Below are positions 16,535-26,203 of a stretch of DNA of 64,000 nucleotides, piece after piece. Made by a program: the position numbers and the translations under genes. Position 1 is the stretch's first letter; every line of letters starts with the position of its first letter. Origin of the DNA: JAJDXO01 sp965207535 (lineage in GTDB: Bacteria > Pseudomonadota > Alphaproteobacteria > Rhodospirillales > UBA2165); NCBI GenBank assembly GCA_965207535.1, contig CBDBMR010000016.1, positions 434,001 to 498,000 of the forward strand. The letters run 5' to 3'. The notes under the pieces were generated by a model, which worked only from the letters and a program-made list of their open reading frames with translations, ran no database searches and had not been told where the DNA came from.

Positions 16535-17652
16535 ACCGGGACCTCGCCATGTCGGTACCGCCGCCAACACCCATTGATGTTGACGGGATCCTGAACGCGC
16601 TGGAATCGGCGGTCGTCGTCGTCGATGCATCCAACCGGATCGTCTTTCTCAACAGCCGGGGCGAACAGTTTCTTTCGGCGAGCGCCGGACAGCTTTTCGG
16701 GACGCCGCTCCATACCCTGTTGCCCGAGGACAGTCCGGTATTCACCATCATCGATCTGGTCCGCGATGTCGGCGCAGCTGTTTCGGAATACGGTCTGACC
16801 CTGGAATCCCCCCGGATCAACAAGCATTTCGTCAATGTGCAGGCGGGGCGGCTGGGCGACCAGCCGGATCATGTCGTGCTGGCATTTTTCGAGCGGTCCA
16901 TTGCCGACAAGATCGAGCGCCAATTGACCCACCGCAACTCGGCGCGCTCGGTGACCGCCATGGCCGCCATGCTGGCCCACGAGGTGAAGAACCCGCTCTC
17001 CGGCATCCGCGGGGCGGCGCAGCTCCTGGAACAGAATTCCGAGCCCGAGGACAAAACGCTTACCCGCCTGATTTGCGACGAAACCGACAGGATTACGGCG
17101 CTCGTCGATCGCATGGAGGTGTTTTCCGACCAGCGGCCCTTGGAGCGGACCGCGGTAAACATCCACCAGGTATTGGAGCGGGTCATCACGCTGGCCCGCA
17201 ACGGCTTCGCGAGCCATGTGCGGATCCGTGAAATATATGACCCGTCCCTGCCGGCCGTGGACGGCGATTTCGACCAGCTGGTTCAGATTTTTCTGAATTT
17301 GGTCAAGAACGCCGCCGAAGCGATGCCGGAAAAGGGGGGCGAAATTACGATTGCCACCGCGTACCAGCACAGCGTGAGGTTCGCCGTCCCCGGACTATCG
17401 ACCCGCACCAACCTTCCGCTTGTCGTCTCGGTTCAGGATAACGGAGACGGCATTCCGGAAGATTTGCAGGATCACCTGTTCGACCCCTTCGTGACCGGAA
17501 AACCCAAAGGCAGCGGTCTTGGGCTCGCACTGGTCGCCAAGATGGTCGACGACCACGGCGGCGTCATCGAGCTCGATAGTGTCCCGGGCCGGACCGTATT
17601 CAAGGTGATGCTCGCGGTCGCCCAGCAACCTCGGGAAGAAAACCATGACTAA
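16531..17652 (+). CDS. ntrB: Nitrogen regulation sensor kinase NtrB
   Basis: A cytoplasmic PAS-histidine kinase that controls NtrC phosphorylation according to the PII/glutamine signal. Residues about 15-120 are the PAS domain, the HisKA helix contains the phospho-accepting histidine in AMLAHEVKNPLSGIRGAAQLLE, and the ATPase domain shows NLVKNAAEAMPEKGG, DNGDGIPE and GSGLGLALV. The GTG at 16531 overlaps the dusB stop (GTGA); alternatives are GTG 16522 and ATG 16549. The 3' end overlaps ntrC by eight bases, indicating a coupled pair. Confidence 0.93.
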   Translation: MNRDLAMSVPPPTPIDVDGILNALESAVVVVDASNRIVFLNSRGEQFLSASAGQLFGTPLHTLLPEDSPVFTIIDLVRDVGAAVSEYGLTLESPRINKHFVNVQAGRLGDQPDHVVLAFFERSIADKIERQLTHRNSARSVTAMAAMLAHEVKNPLSGIRGAAQLLEQNSEPEDKTLTRLICDETDRITALVDRMEVFSDQRPLERTAVNIHQVLERVITLARNGFASHVRIREIYDPSLPAVDGDFDQLVQIFLNLVKNAAEAMPEKGGEITIATAYQHSVRFAVPGLSTRTNLPLVVSVQDNGDGIPEDLQDHLFDPFVTGKPKGSGLGLALVAKMVDDHGGVIELDSVPGRTVFKVMLAVAQQPREENHD

Positions 17653-19078
17653 TTCCACCGTACTCGTCGCGGACGACGACGGCGCCATCCGAACGGTGGT
17701 CAGCCAGGCGCTGGGCCGCGTCGGCTATGACGTCCGAACGACCGGAAACGCGGCCACCCTGTGGAAATGGGTTAACGACGGCGAGGGCAATGTGGTCGTT
17801 ACCGACGTCGTGATGCCCGACGAGAACGGCCTCGACCTCATACCCCGGATCAAGAAAATCCGTCCGGAACTTCGCGTCATCGTGATGAGCGCCCAAAACA
17901 CGATGATGACCGCGGTCAACGCCACCCAGCGGGGCGCCTTCGAGTATCTCCCCAAGCCGTTCGACCTCAACGAGCTGATCAGCGTCGTGCGGCGGGCATT
18001 GGAGACGACGCCCGAGCCCCAGGATACGCCGGAGCAGGGCGGCGATGAAACGCTGCCCCTGATTGGCCGCTCGGCGGCCATGCAGGAGGTATATCGCTCG
18101 CTTGCGCGGCTGATGGGTACCGACCTGACGGTTCTGATTTCCGGCGAATCGGGCACCGGCAAGGAACTGGCCGCCCGCGCGCTGCACGACTACGGCAAGC
18201 GCAAGCATCACCCGTTCATTGCCCTCAACATGGCGGCGATCCCCCGCGAACTCATCGAGAGTGAACTATTCGGTCACGAAAAGGGATCCTTTACCGGCGC
18301 AACCGCACGCGCATCCGGCAGCTTCGAGCAGGCGGAGGGCGGCACCCTCTTCCTCGATGAAATCGGGGACATGCCCGCCGAGGCTCAGACCCGTTTGCTC
18401 CGGGTCCTGCAGGGAGGCGAATACACGACGGTCGGCGGGCGGACACCCATCAAGGCCAATGTCCGGATTATCGCCGCCACACACCGTGATCTGACCCAGC
18501 TCATTCGCCAGGGTCTGTTTCGGGAAGACCTGTATTACCGGCTGAACGTGGTGCCGATCAGAATGCCTGCTTTGCGCGAGCGCCGGGAGGATATTCCGGA
18601 ACTGGTCAGCCATTTCCTAGGCCAATGCGCCGACGAGGGCTTGCCGTGGAAGAGCATCGACGAATCGGCCCTTGATCGGATGCAGGCCTATCATTGGCCG
18701 GGCAATGTGCGCGAGATGGAAAACCTGGTCCGCCGGCTCGCCGCGCTTTATTCGGAGGAAACGATCGGCATCCAGGCGATCGAGGCCGAGCTGGCCGAAT
18801 CGCCGCCGCCGGAACCGGCCAACCGCGCCGGCAACGGTATCGGCGACGCCGTCGAGATTCATTTGAGAGACTACTTTGCGGCGCACGGCAATGTCATGCC
18901 CCCGGCGGGGCTCTATGACCGGGTGCTGAAGGAGGTCGAACGGCCGCTTATCTCGCTGTCGCTCGAAGCGACGCGGGGCAACCAGCTGCGCGCCGCCAAG
19001 TTACTGGGATTGAATCGGAACACGCTCAGGAAGAAAATTCGCGAACTCAACATCCCAGTCCTGAGAAGTCCGAAATAG
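17645..19078 (+). CDS. ntrC: Nitrogen regulation response regulator NtrC (sigma54 activator)
   Basis: A 477-residue activator. The receiver domain (1-120) has the phosphorylated aspartate in VVVTDVVMPDENGLDL. The AAA+ domain has Walker A GESGTGKE, Walker B TLFLDEIGDMP, an arginine-finger region REDLYYRLNVVPIRMPALRERR, and a sigma54 loop reading GSFTGA instead of GAFTGA. The C-terminus is a Fis-type helix-turn-helix (EATRGNQLRAAKLLGLNRNTLRKKIRE). It activates nitrogen genes with sigma54 RNA polymerase. It overlaps ntrB, and ntrY follows after a 62-base gap. Confidence 0.95.
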   Translation: MTNSTVLVADDDGAIRTVVSQALGRVGYDVRTTGNAATLWKWVNDGEGNVVVTDVVMPDENGLDLIPRIKKIRPELRVIVMSAQNTMMTAVNATQRGAFEYLPKPFDLNELISVVRRALETTPEPQDTPEQGGDETLPLIGRSAAMQEVYRSLARLMGTDLTVLISGESGTGKELAARALHDYGKRKHHPFIALNMAAIPRELIESELFGHEKGSFTGATARASGSFEQAEGGTLFLDEIGDMPAEAQTRLLRVLQGGEYTTVGGRTPIKANVRIIAATHRDLTQLIRQGLFREDLYYRLNVVPIRMPALRERREDIPELVSHFLGQCADEGLPWKSIDESALDRMQAYHWPGNVREMENLVRRLAALYSEETIGIQAIEAELAESPPPEPANRAGNGIGDAVEIHLRDYFAAHGNVMPPAGLYDRVLKEVERPLISLSLEATRGNQLRAAKLLGLNRNTLRKKIRELNIPVLRSPK

Positions 19079-19140
19079 GGTAGGGAGTGAATCACCGGCG
19101 GCGCCCGTCACCGGGTGTCCGCCGGGAAACAGGCCATACC

Positions 19141-21423
19141 ATGGCGAACACGACGAGCTACAAGTTTAGACGCATCCGGGTCCGGCTTCGCCGGATGCAC
19201 GTGAATCGCGTTCTGGCGGCGATTTTGGTCGTGGCCTTGGGCGCGTCCGGGATCGCCACCGTGATCGCCATGGGCGATCTCGGCCCGCTCGAGACCGATT
19301 TCACCACGGTGATCATTCTACTGAACCTGGATGTCATTCTAGCCCTGGCGCTCGGCGTGCTGATCGCCCGACGGATCGTCCGAAATTGGTCCCGCCGGAC
19401 CGCCGGCGGCGCCGCAACCCGTTTGCATATCCGGCTCGTGGTTTTGTTCAGCCTCGTGGCGGTTATTCCGGCCATCCTGGTGGCTGTGTTCTCCGGCCTG
19501 TTTCTCAACTACGGCATCGAGACTTGGTTCAGTGATCGTGTGCGGACAGCGGTCAATGAGTCTCAGGCGGTGGCGACGGCCTATCTGCGCGAGCACCAAC
19601 GGAATATCCGCGGCGACGCGTTGGCGATGGCCAACGACCTCAACCGCGCGGCACCCCGGATTCGCGTTGATCAACGATTCTTCCGTCAGCTGATGCAAAC
19701 CCAGGCGCTCATTCGGGGCCTTCCCGAGGCGGCGGTGGTTGACGGCGCGGGGAACACCCTGATGGCGGCGGGCCTCAGTGTGTCTCTCGGGTTCGATGTG
19801 GCTGGACAGGATCTGCTCGGCAAAATATTTACCCAAACGCGACCCGGGGAGGTGCAGATACTGTCAAGCGATTCCGACGACCGGGTGCGCGCCGGAATTC
19901 GTTTGGAGGCCTTCCCGGACGCGTACCTGTTGGTCGGCCGTCTCGTTGAACCACAGGTCCTCGATCACCTGTCGATGACCCGCGGCGCCGCAATCCAGTA
20001 CCAGCAACTGGAGGACAGCCGGGAAGAGCTGCAGATCCGTTTTCTGGCTGTGTTTGCGCTGGTGGCGCTACTGCTGCTTTTGGCCGCGGTCTGGACGGGT
20101 TGGACAGTGGCCAACCAATTGGCGACACCCATTGGCAATCTCATTGCCGCCGCCGAACGGATTCGGTCCGGCGATCTTTCAGCCCGCGTCCAAACCGAGG
20201 GCGGCAGCAGTTCGAGCGACGAAATCGGTATGCTGAGCAGGGCCTTCAACCGCATGACCGAGCAGATCAACACCCAGCAGGAAGGGCTGGTCGCCGCCAA
20301 CCGTCAACTGGATGAGCGGCGCAAATTTACCGAGACCGTTCTCGGCGGCGTCTCGGCTGGTGTGATCGGTATGGACGCCGATGGGGGCATCAATCTGCCC
20401 AACCGGCGTGCATCCGAGTTGCTCGAGACCGATCTCGACAATGCTCTGGGTCAGCCCCTGGCAGAGGTGGTTCCGGAAATGGCGGAGCTGTTTGCCGGCG
20501 TGGCGGCCGCTGCGGGAAAACCCGCCAACGCCGAATTGACGATTGAACGGGGCGGACGCCAGCGAACCCTGGTTGTCAGTATTGCGGCCGAACGGCTCGA
20601 CGGTAAGGCGATCGGCTTCGTCGTTACGTTCGATGATGTGACCGAGCTGGTTTCGGCGCAGCGAAAAGCCGCCTGGTCGGATATCGCGCGGCGCATCGCC
20701 CATGAGATCAAGAATCCCCTGACCCCCATCCAACTCTCGGCTGAGCGATTGCGCCGCAAGTATCGGAGCGAAGTGGTCAGCGATCCGGAAGTCTTCACGA
20801 GTTGCACCGAGACGATCATACGGCAGGTCGAAGACATCGGCCGGATGGTCGATGAGTTCTCGGCCTTCGCACGGATGCCGCAGCCGGACCGCAAGTCCCA
20901 AAACCTCACCGAACTGTGCCGCGAAGCCGTCTTCCTGGAGCGCAATCGATGCCCGGAGATCAGCTATCAGGTGGCGTTCCCCGAAGAACCGTTGCGGCTT
21001 AATTGCGATCGTCAACAGATCTCGCGGGCATTGACCAACGTTCTCAAGAATGCAGCTGAATCGATCCGTGCCAAATTCGGCGAAGCCGAATCGGCTTCGA
21101 ACGGCGTCATCTTCGTGACCATCAATGACACCGCGAGCCATGTTATCGTCCAAATCGAGGATAACGGGGGCGGGCTCCCCAACCAGCTAATTGACCGGCT
21201 TGCGGAGCCCTACGTCACGACCCGGTCAAAGGGGACAGGGCTGGGACTGGCGATCGTGAAGAAAATTATGGAAGATCACCAAGGTGATCTAGTATTGCAG
21301 GACCGAGATGAGGGCGGGGCCCGCATCTCATTGATGTTCGGGCGGGAGGCCGTTGTGGACAACGATACCGACCCGGATACCGACGAATCCACTGAGAATA
21401 CGACCCTGGCCCATGGCGCATGA
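19141..21423 (+). CDS. ntrY: Sensor kinase NtrY
   Basis: A 760-residue membrane histidine kinase. Residues 1-115 contain three or four membrane helices (VNRVLAAILVVALGASGI, VILALALGVLIA, LVVLFSLVAVIPAILVAVFSG), followed by an extracytoplasmic region, another helix near residue 310, a HAMP linker, a PAS-like domain and HisKA (ARRIAHEIKNPLTPIQLSAERLRRKY). The ATPase boxes are NVLKNAAESIR, EDNGGGLP and KGTGLGLAIV. NtrY pairs with NtrX; the signal, proposed to be redox or oxygen in some species, is not visible from sequence. The 3' end overlaps ntrX by 11 bases. Confidence 0.94.
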   Translation: MANTTSYKFRRIRVRLRRMHVNRVLAAILVVALGASGIATVIAMGDLGPLETDFTTVIILLNLDVILALALGVLIARRIVRNWSRRTAGGAATRLHIRLVVLFSLVAVIPAILVAVFSGLFLNYGIETWFSDRVRTAVNESQAVATAYLREHQRNIRGDALAMANDLNRAAPRIRVDQRFFRQLMQTQALIRGLPEAAVVDGAGNTLMAAGLSVSLGFDVAGQDLLGKIFTQTRPGEVQILSSDSDDRVRAGIRLEAFPDAYLLVGRLVEPQVLDHLSMTRGAAIQYQQLEDSREELQIRFLAVFALVALLLLLAAVWTGWTVANQLATPIGNLIAAAERIRSGDLSARVQTEGGSSSSDEIGMLSRAFNRMTEQINTQQEGLVAANRQLDERRKFTETVLGGVSAGVIGMDADGGINLPNRRASELLETDLDNALGQPLAEVVPEMAELFAGVAAAAGKPANAELTIERGGRQRTLVVSIAAERLDGKAIGFVVTFDDVTELVSAQRKAAWSDIARRIAHEIKNPLTPIQLSAERLRRKYRSEVVSDPEVFTSCTETIIRQVEDIGRMVDEFSAFARMPQPDRKSQNLTELCREAVFLERNRCPEISYQVAFPEEPLRLNCDRQQISRALTNVLKNAAESIRAKFGEAESASNGVIFVTINDTASHVIVQIEDNGGGLPNQLIDRLAEPYVTTRSKGTGLGLAIVKKIMEDHQGDLVLQDRDEGGARISLMFGREAVVDNDTDPDTDESTENTTLAHGA

Positions 21424-22822
21424 CATTCTAATCGTCGACGACGAGGCAGATATCCGGATGCTGACCGCTGGGATCCTCGAAGACGAGGGGCACCAGACGA
21501 GGGAAGCGCATGATTCCGACAGCGCGTTGGCGATGATCGAAACTCGCCGGCCAAGCCTGATGTTGCTGGATATTTGTCTCGAAGGGAGCACGCTGGACGG
21601 GATGCAGATTCTCGAAGCCATTCGTCAATCGCACCCCTCGCTGCCGGTCGTGATGATGAGCGGGCACGGAAATATCGAAACCGCCGTCACCGCGATCAAT
21701 CTCGGCGCCTATGATTTCATCGAGAAGCCTTTTACCGCCGACCGGATGATCGTGGTCGTCAATCGTGCGGTCGAGGCCGCTGCCTTGAAGCGCGAGAACG
21801 AAGAACTCCGGCGCCGCGCCGGGGGCGACATCGAGTTGGTCGGCAACTCGCCCGCCATCACCCAACTCCGGCAATCCATCGCCCGGGTCGCGCCGGCCAA
21901 CAGCCGGGTCCTGATCACCGGCCCGGCGGGTGCGGGCAAGGACGTGGTCGCCCGCCTGCTGCACGCCAACTCCAACCGGTCGGCGGGCCCATTTATTTCG
22001 GTCAATTGCGCCACCTTGCAGGCCGATGGGTTCGAACTCAGCCTGTTCGGCCGCGAGGCCGGAACCGGGGATGGCGGCGAAAACCACCATCTGATCGGTA
22101 CTTTCGAACAGGCGCACAACGGGACCCTGTTTCTTGACGAAGTCGCCGATATGCCTATCGAGACGCAGGGTAAGATCGTGCGGGCGCTGCAGGAGCAGAC
22201 ATTTCAGCGAGTGGGCGGCACGACCCGCGTCGAGGTGGACGTCCGGGTCATGGCGGCGTCGACCAAGGACCTGGGCCAGCTAATGAGCGAGGGCAGGTTC
22301 CGCGAGGATCTGTTTTACCGCCTCAGGGTGGTGCCGCTGGAAGTCCCGCCGCTCAGGGAATGCCGGGAAGATATCCCCGCTCTGGCCAGGTTTTTCATGG
22401 AACGGACGGCGGAAAATGTCGGTAACCCCGTCCGCGAATTCGCCGAAGACGCCATCGCGACGCTGCAGGCCTACGAATGGCCGGGCAACGTGCGCGAGCT
22501 GAAAAATGTGGTCGAACGTCTCCTGATCATGGCGCCAGGCGAGAGTGACGAACCGATCCGCTCCGACATGGTTCCCAATGAGATCCGTTCCGGCGCGCCG
22601 GCGGTCGAACTCGGCAATGACAATTCGGAAATCATGGGTCTGCCGCTGCGCGAGGCGCGTGAAATATTTGAGCGGGAATATCTGATGGCGCAGGTTACCC
22701 GGTTCGGCGGCAATATCTCCCGCACCGCCGCCTTTATCGGCATGGAGCGCTCGGCCCTCCATCGAAAACTCAAGTCGCTGGGCATCCAGTCCGAAGACCG
22801 GGCGCGCAGCGCCGGCAATTAG
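21413..22822 (+). CDS. ntrX: Response regulator NtrX, NtrC-like but lacking the GAFTGA motif
   Basis: A 469-residue regulator starting MAHDILIVDDEADIRML. The receiver aspartate lies in LLDICLEGSTLDG. The AAA+ domain keeps GPAGAGKDVVARLLH, TLFLDEVADMP and REDLFYRLRVVPLEVPPLRE, and the C-terminus is a Fis-type helix-turn-helix (GGNISRTAAFIGMERSALHRKLK). The sigma54-contacting loop is missing: the segment reads LFGREAGTGDGGENHHLIGTFEQA. NtrX proteins lacking GAFTGA are known in alphaproteobacteria, so this protein may not activate sigma54 promoters. It overlaps ntrY. Confidence 0.93.
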   Translation: MAHDILIVDDEADIRMLTAGILEDEGHQTREAHDSDSALAMIETRRPSLMLLDICLEGSTLDGMQILEAIRQSHPSLPVVMMSGHGNIETAVTAINLGAYDFIEKPFTADRMIVVVNRAVEAAALKRENEELRRRAGGDIELVGNSPAITQLRQSIARVAPANSRVLITGPAGAGKDVVARLLHANSNRSAGPFISVNCATLQADGFELSLFGREAGTGDGGENHHLIGTFEQAHNGTLFLDEVADMPIETQGKIVRALQEQTFQRVGGTTRVEVDVRVMAASTKDLGQLMSEGRFREDLFYRLRVVPLEVPPLRECREDIPALARFFMERTAENVGNPVREFAEDAIATLQAYEWPGNVRELKNVVERLLIMAPGESDEPIRSDMVPNEIRSGAPAVELGNDNSEIMGLPLREAREIFEREYLMAQVTRFGGNISRTAAFIGMERSALHRKLKSLGIQSEDRARSAGN

Positions 22823-22854
22823 CCGCCGGAACGGGCATTAACGGAATTGGATAG

Positions 22855-24231
22855 ATGAAGGTTATCGTCTGCGGCGCCGGGCAGGTCGGCTTCAATATCA
22901 CCCGCTACCTCGCTCAGGAAGACAACGACATCACCGTTGTCGATCAGTCACCCGAACTCATACGCAAGATCTCCGATACGCTCGATGTGAAAGCGATCAC
23001 CGGCTTCGCCTCGCACCCGGAAGTCCTCGCCCGGGCCGGCGCCGCGGACGCCGATCTGTTGATCGCCGTCACCCAGGCCGATGAAGTCAATATGGTGGCC
23101 TGCCAGGTCGCCCACTCATTGTTCGACGTGACGACCAAAATCGCCCGTATCCGCCGGCAGGGCTACCTCAACCCCATGTGGGCGAATCTGTACAGCCGCG
23201 ATCACATGCCCATCGACGTGGTCATCTCGCCGGAGCGCGAGGTTGCGGAGGCCATCGGCCGCCGCCTCGAGGTCCCCGGCGCCTTCGACATGATCCCGCT
23301 GGCCGACGGCAAGGTGAAACTCATCGGCGTCCGGTGCGAGGAGGACTGCCCGATCGTCAATACGCCGCTGCGTCAGCTCACCCAGCTGTTCCCCGATCTC
23401 AACGTGGTGATCATCGGCCTGGTGCGGGACAACGAGGCCCGAATTCCGTCGGCCGACGACGAAATGTTGCCGGGAGACGAGGTTTACTTCGTCGCCGAGA
23501 GTAACCACGTACCGCGCGCAATGGCAGCCTTCGGGCATGAAGAGGCCGCGGCGCGCCGTCTGGTCATATTCGGCGGCGGAAACATCGGTCAGTTCCTGGC
23601 CCAGGCGATCGAGGAGAACAATCCATCGGTAAATCTCAAGGTGATCGAAGCGGATAAGGTGCGCGCCGAGGCGGCGGCGCGGACGCTCAAGCGGTCCGTG
23701 GTGCTCGAGGGCGATGTCCTCGAGGCCGATATCCTGGAAGAGGCCAATGTGGCAACCGCGGAAGCCGTGGTCGCCGTGACGAACGACGACGAGACCAATA
23801 TTCTGGCTTCGCTGCTGGCCAAACGCCTGGGCAGCGGCCGCGCCATTACCTTGGTCAACAGCGGCGCCTACACGCCATTGATCTCATCCCTCGGGGTCGA
23901 CGTCGCGGTCAGCCCCCGCAACATCACGGTCTCGACGATCCTTCAGCATGTCCGGCGCGGCCGCATTCATTCGGTAAACACGTTGCGGGACGGGTTCGGC
24001 GAATTGATCGAGGCCGAAGCCATGGATACGTCGGGCCTGATCGGCAAACCGCTGAAAGAGGCCGAACTGCCCGACGATGTCATTTTGGGCTCGGTTGTCC
24101 GGAAGGACGAAGTTATTTTGCCCCGCGGCTCGACCGTGGTGGAAGTCGGCGATCGGATTGTCTTGTTCGCGCGCAGCGAGGCGGTTAAGGAAGTCGAGAA
24201 GATGTTCTCCGTCCGCCTGGAGTTTTTTTAG
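22855..24231 (+). CDS. trkA: Potassium uptake regulator TrkA
   Basis: The peripheral NAD-binding subunit that gates Trk potassium channels at the inner membrane. The 458-residue product contains two tandem RCK modules: N-terminal dinucleotide folds starting KVIVCGAGQVGFNITRYL and LVIFGGGNIGQFLAQAI, each followed by a TrkA-C domain. The two-module layout and length match bacterial TrkA. It follows ntrX after 32 bases, the common alphaproteobacterial ntrX-trkA order. No membrane segments are present. Confidence 0.96.
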   Translation: MKVIVCGAGQVGFNITRYLAQEDNDITVVDQSPELIRKISDTLDVKAITGFASHPEVLARAGAADADLLIAVTQADEVNMVACQVAHSLFDVTTKIARIRRQGYLNPMWANLYSRDHMPIDVVISPEREVAEAIGRRLEVPGAFDMIPLADGKVKLIGVRCEEDCPIVNTPLRQLTQLFPDLNVVIIGLVRDNEARIPSADDEMLPGDEVYFVAESNHVPRAMAAFGHEEAAARRLVIFGGGNIGQFLAQAIEENNPSVNLKVIEADKVRAEAAARTLKRSVVLEGDVLEADILEEANVATAEAVVAVTNDDETNILASLLAKRLGSGRAITLVNSGAYTPLISSLGVDVAVSPRNITVSTILQHVRRGRIHSVNTLRDGFGELIEAEAMDTSGLIGKPLKEAELPDDVILGSVVRKDEVILPRGSTVVEVGDRIVLFARSEAVKEVEKMFSVRLEFF

Positions 24232-24238
24232 ACGCGCC

Positions 24239-25111
24239 ATGCCGAGAATTGCTTACGTCAACGGTCAGTACCTGCCGCACCGGGAGGCGGCGGTCCATGT
24301 CGAAGACCGTGGATACCAGTTTGCCGACGGCGTTTACGAAGTGATCGCGGTGAGGGGCGGGGGCCTGGTCGACGAAGACCATCATCTCGACCGGCTGGAC
24401 CGGTCGCTCGGAGAACTGCGGCTCGCCGCGCCGGTTTCCGGACAGCCCCTCAAGTTCATCATGCGCGAGATTATTCGCCGCAACCGGGTCCGGGACGGCA
24501 AGGTGTACCTCCAGATCACCCGAGGCGTTGCGTCCCGCGATCATCCCTTCCCGGCCGGGGCGGAGAGCTCCCTCGTGGTCTATGCGTTGCCTGTCCGTCA
24601 GCCTGATCCCGAGACCGGACTCAAGGGAATTTCGGTGATCACGGTTCCCGATATTCGCTGGCGGCGGTGCGACATCAAATCCATATCGCTGCTCCCGAAC
24701 GTCCTGGCCAAACAATCGGCACTGGATTCCGGCGCCGGCGACGCCTGGCTGGTCGACGATGACGGCGTCATAACCGAGGGATCCGCGGCAAACGCCTGGA
24801 TCGTGACCAAGGACGGAGAACTGATCACCCGCCATCTCGACAACCTCATCCTCGGCGGGATCACCCGCATCGCGGTCATCGAACTGGCGGAAAAATCCGG
24901 CGTCCGGCTGGTGGAGCGAGCTTTCAGCGTGGAGGAGGCCAAGCAGGCAAAGGAAGCCTTTCTCACGAGTTCGACCTCCTACGTGAAGCCTGTGGTGGCC
25001 ATCGACGATGCGGTCATCGGCAACGGCGAGGCGGGAGAGGTCACCCGCAGCCTCTATCACGCCTACGAAGCCCATATGGACAGTCAAGGCGTGAATGGCG
25101 TGGCCGATTGA
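24239..25111 (+). CDS. dat: D-amino-acid aminotransferase
   Basis: A fold-type IV pyridoxal phosphate enzyme that makes D-alanine and D-glutamate. The 290-residue product starts MPRIAYVNGQYLPHREAAVHVEDRGYQFADGVYEV, the family opening. The cofactor lysine lies in CDIKSISLLPNVLAKQSA and the phosphate-binding segment in EGSAANAWIV, with NLILGGITR near residue 200. It begins eight bases after trkA. Related branched-chain aminotransferases are possible but the start motif favours Dat. The 3' end overlaps the following HAD gene's TTG alternative start. Confidence 0.93.
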   Translation: MPRIAYVNGQYLPHREAAVHVEDRGYQFADGVYEVIAVRGGGLVDEDHHLDRLDRSLGELRLAAPVSGQPLKFIMREIIRRNRVRDGKVYLQITRGVASRDHPFPAGAESSLVVYALPVRQPDPETGLKGISVITVPDIRWRRCDIKSISLLPNVLAKQSALDSGAGDAWLVDDDGVITEGSAANAWIVTKDGELITRHLDNLILGGITRIAVIELAEKSGVRLVERAFSVEEAKQAKEAFLTSSTSYVKPVVAIDDAVIGNGEAGEVTRSLYHAYEAHMDSQGVNGVAD

Positions 25112-25113
25112 AT

Positions 25114-25803
25114 ATGCTGCCGACGGAGCCCCCCGAAGCGATCATTTTTGATTGGGACGGAACGTTGGTCGACTGCTGGCCATCGATCCACAACGCCATG
25201 AACGCGACCCTCGAAGCCATGGGGCACGATACCTGGACCTATGAGGAGACTCTGGCGCGGGTCCGGAAATCCATGCGGGATGCGTTCCCCGAAATGTTCG
25301 GCGACCGATGGGAAGAGGCCGGACGAATATTCTACGAACACGTGGAGACCCACCATTTGGAGGGGACCACCGCCCTGGGGGGCGCCGAGGAGGCGCTCGC
25401 GGCCGCCAACGCATCCGCGCCTCATGTCGGCGTGGTCAGCAACAAGCAGGGCCCCCTGCTGCGGGCCGAGATCGATCACTTGGACTGGAGCGGGTACATC
25501 GCCAGGGCCGTGGGCGCGGGCGATGCGGCGGAGGACAAACCGGCGCGCGCGGCGATGGATCTCGTGCTCCGGGAAACCGGGATAAGGCCGGGCGTGAAGG
25601 TCTGGTACATCGGAGATACCGGAATCGATATGAGATTCGCCGAGGCCTGCGGCTGCACAGGGGTGCTGATTGGCGAAAAAGCATTTAAGGCCAGCGAATT
25701 AGGCGGAATCACCTATGCCGCGCATTTCGCCGATCTCGCGGCGTTCACATCCGTTATAGCCGCACATCAAGAAAGGGCTTCCCGCATGGGGGGAGTCGTG
25801 TAG
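25114..25803 (+). CDS. HAD superfamily phosphatase, phosphoglycolate phosphatase-like
   Basis: A 229-residue haloacid dehalogenase-fold phosphatase. Motif I is FDWDGTLVD with the nucleophilic aspartate, motif II lies around VGVVSNKQG, and motif III/IV is WYIGDTGIDMRFAEACGCTGVLIG. The insert resembles Gph-type cap domains. A TTG at 25108 overlapping the dat stop is an alternative start; the ATG at 25114 is used here. The substrate cannot be predicted. It ends 103 bases before hfq. Confidence 0.85.
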   Translation: MLPTEPPEAIIFDWDGTLVDCWPSIHNAMNATLEAMGHDTWTYEETLARVRKSMRDAFPEMFGDRWEEAGRIFYEHVETHHLEGTTALGGAEEALAAANASAPHVGVVSNKQGPLLRAEIDHLDWSGYIARAVGAGDAAEDKPARAAMDLVLRETGIRPGVKVWYIGDTGIDMRFAEACGCTGVLIGEKAFKASELGGITYAAHFADLAAFTSVIAAHQERASRMGGVV

Positions 25804-25906
25804 GATAGGCTCGTAAAAGTGGGTTTTTGGCCCACCAGGGGCGAAGCTTGCCGTCTGAGCGGCGAAGCCCGGTAATCTGACGTCTGAGATCAGGGGGGCA
25901 AAAGAA

Positions 25907-26197
25907 GTGGCGGCCGAAAAATCTCAAAATGTGCAGGACGTGTTTCTCAACTACGTCCGCAAAAACAAGACACCGGTGACCGTATTTCTGGTCAATGGCG
26001 TGAAACTGCAAGGCATCATTACGTGGTTCGACAATTTCTCGGTACTCCTGCGCCGGGACGGACACACGCAACTGGTCTACAAACACGCCATATCGACAGT
26101 CATGCCGTCGGGTCCGATCCAGCTGTTCGAGGCCGACCGCGACGAGGGCGCCACCGCTGCGGCACCACCCGCCGAGGCCGCGCCCGCCGAGGAGTAA
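25907..26197 (+). CDS. hfq: RNA chaperone Hfq
   Basis: Hfq forms a hexamer that anneals small RNAs to messages. The 96-residue product starts at a GTG with AGGGGGGC upstream, and shows Sm1 (NVQDVFLNYVRKNKTPVTVFLVNGVKLQG) and Sm2 (YKHAISTVMPSGPIQLFEA), the expected alphaproteobacterial sequence. The C-terminus is short and acidic (EGATAAAPPAEAAPAEE). The stop TAA at 26195-26197 is followed in the same reading frame by hflX coding sequence. The gene's last bases GAGGAG could serve as ribosome site for hflX. Confidence 0.97.
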   Translation: MAAEKSQNVQDVFLNYVRKNKTPVTVFLVNGVKLQGIITWFDNFSVLLRRDGHTQLVYKHAISTVMPSGPIQLFEADRDEGATAAAPPAEAAPAEE

Positions 26198-26203
26198 TCA
26201 AGA

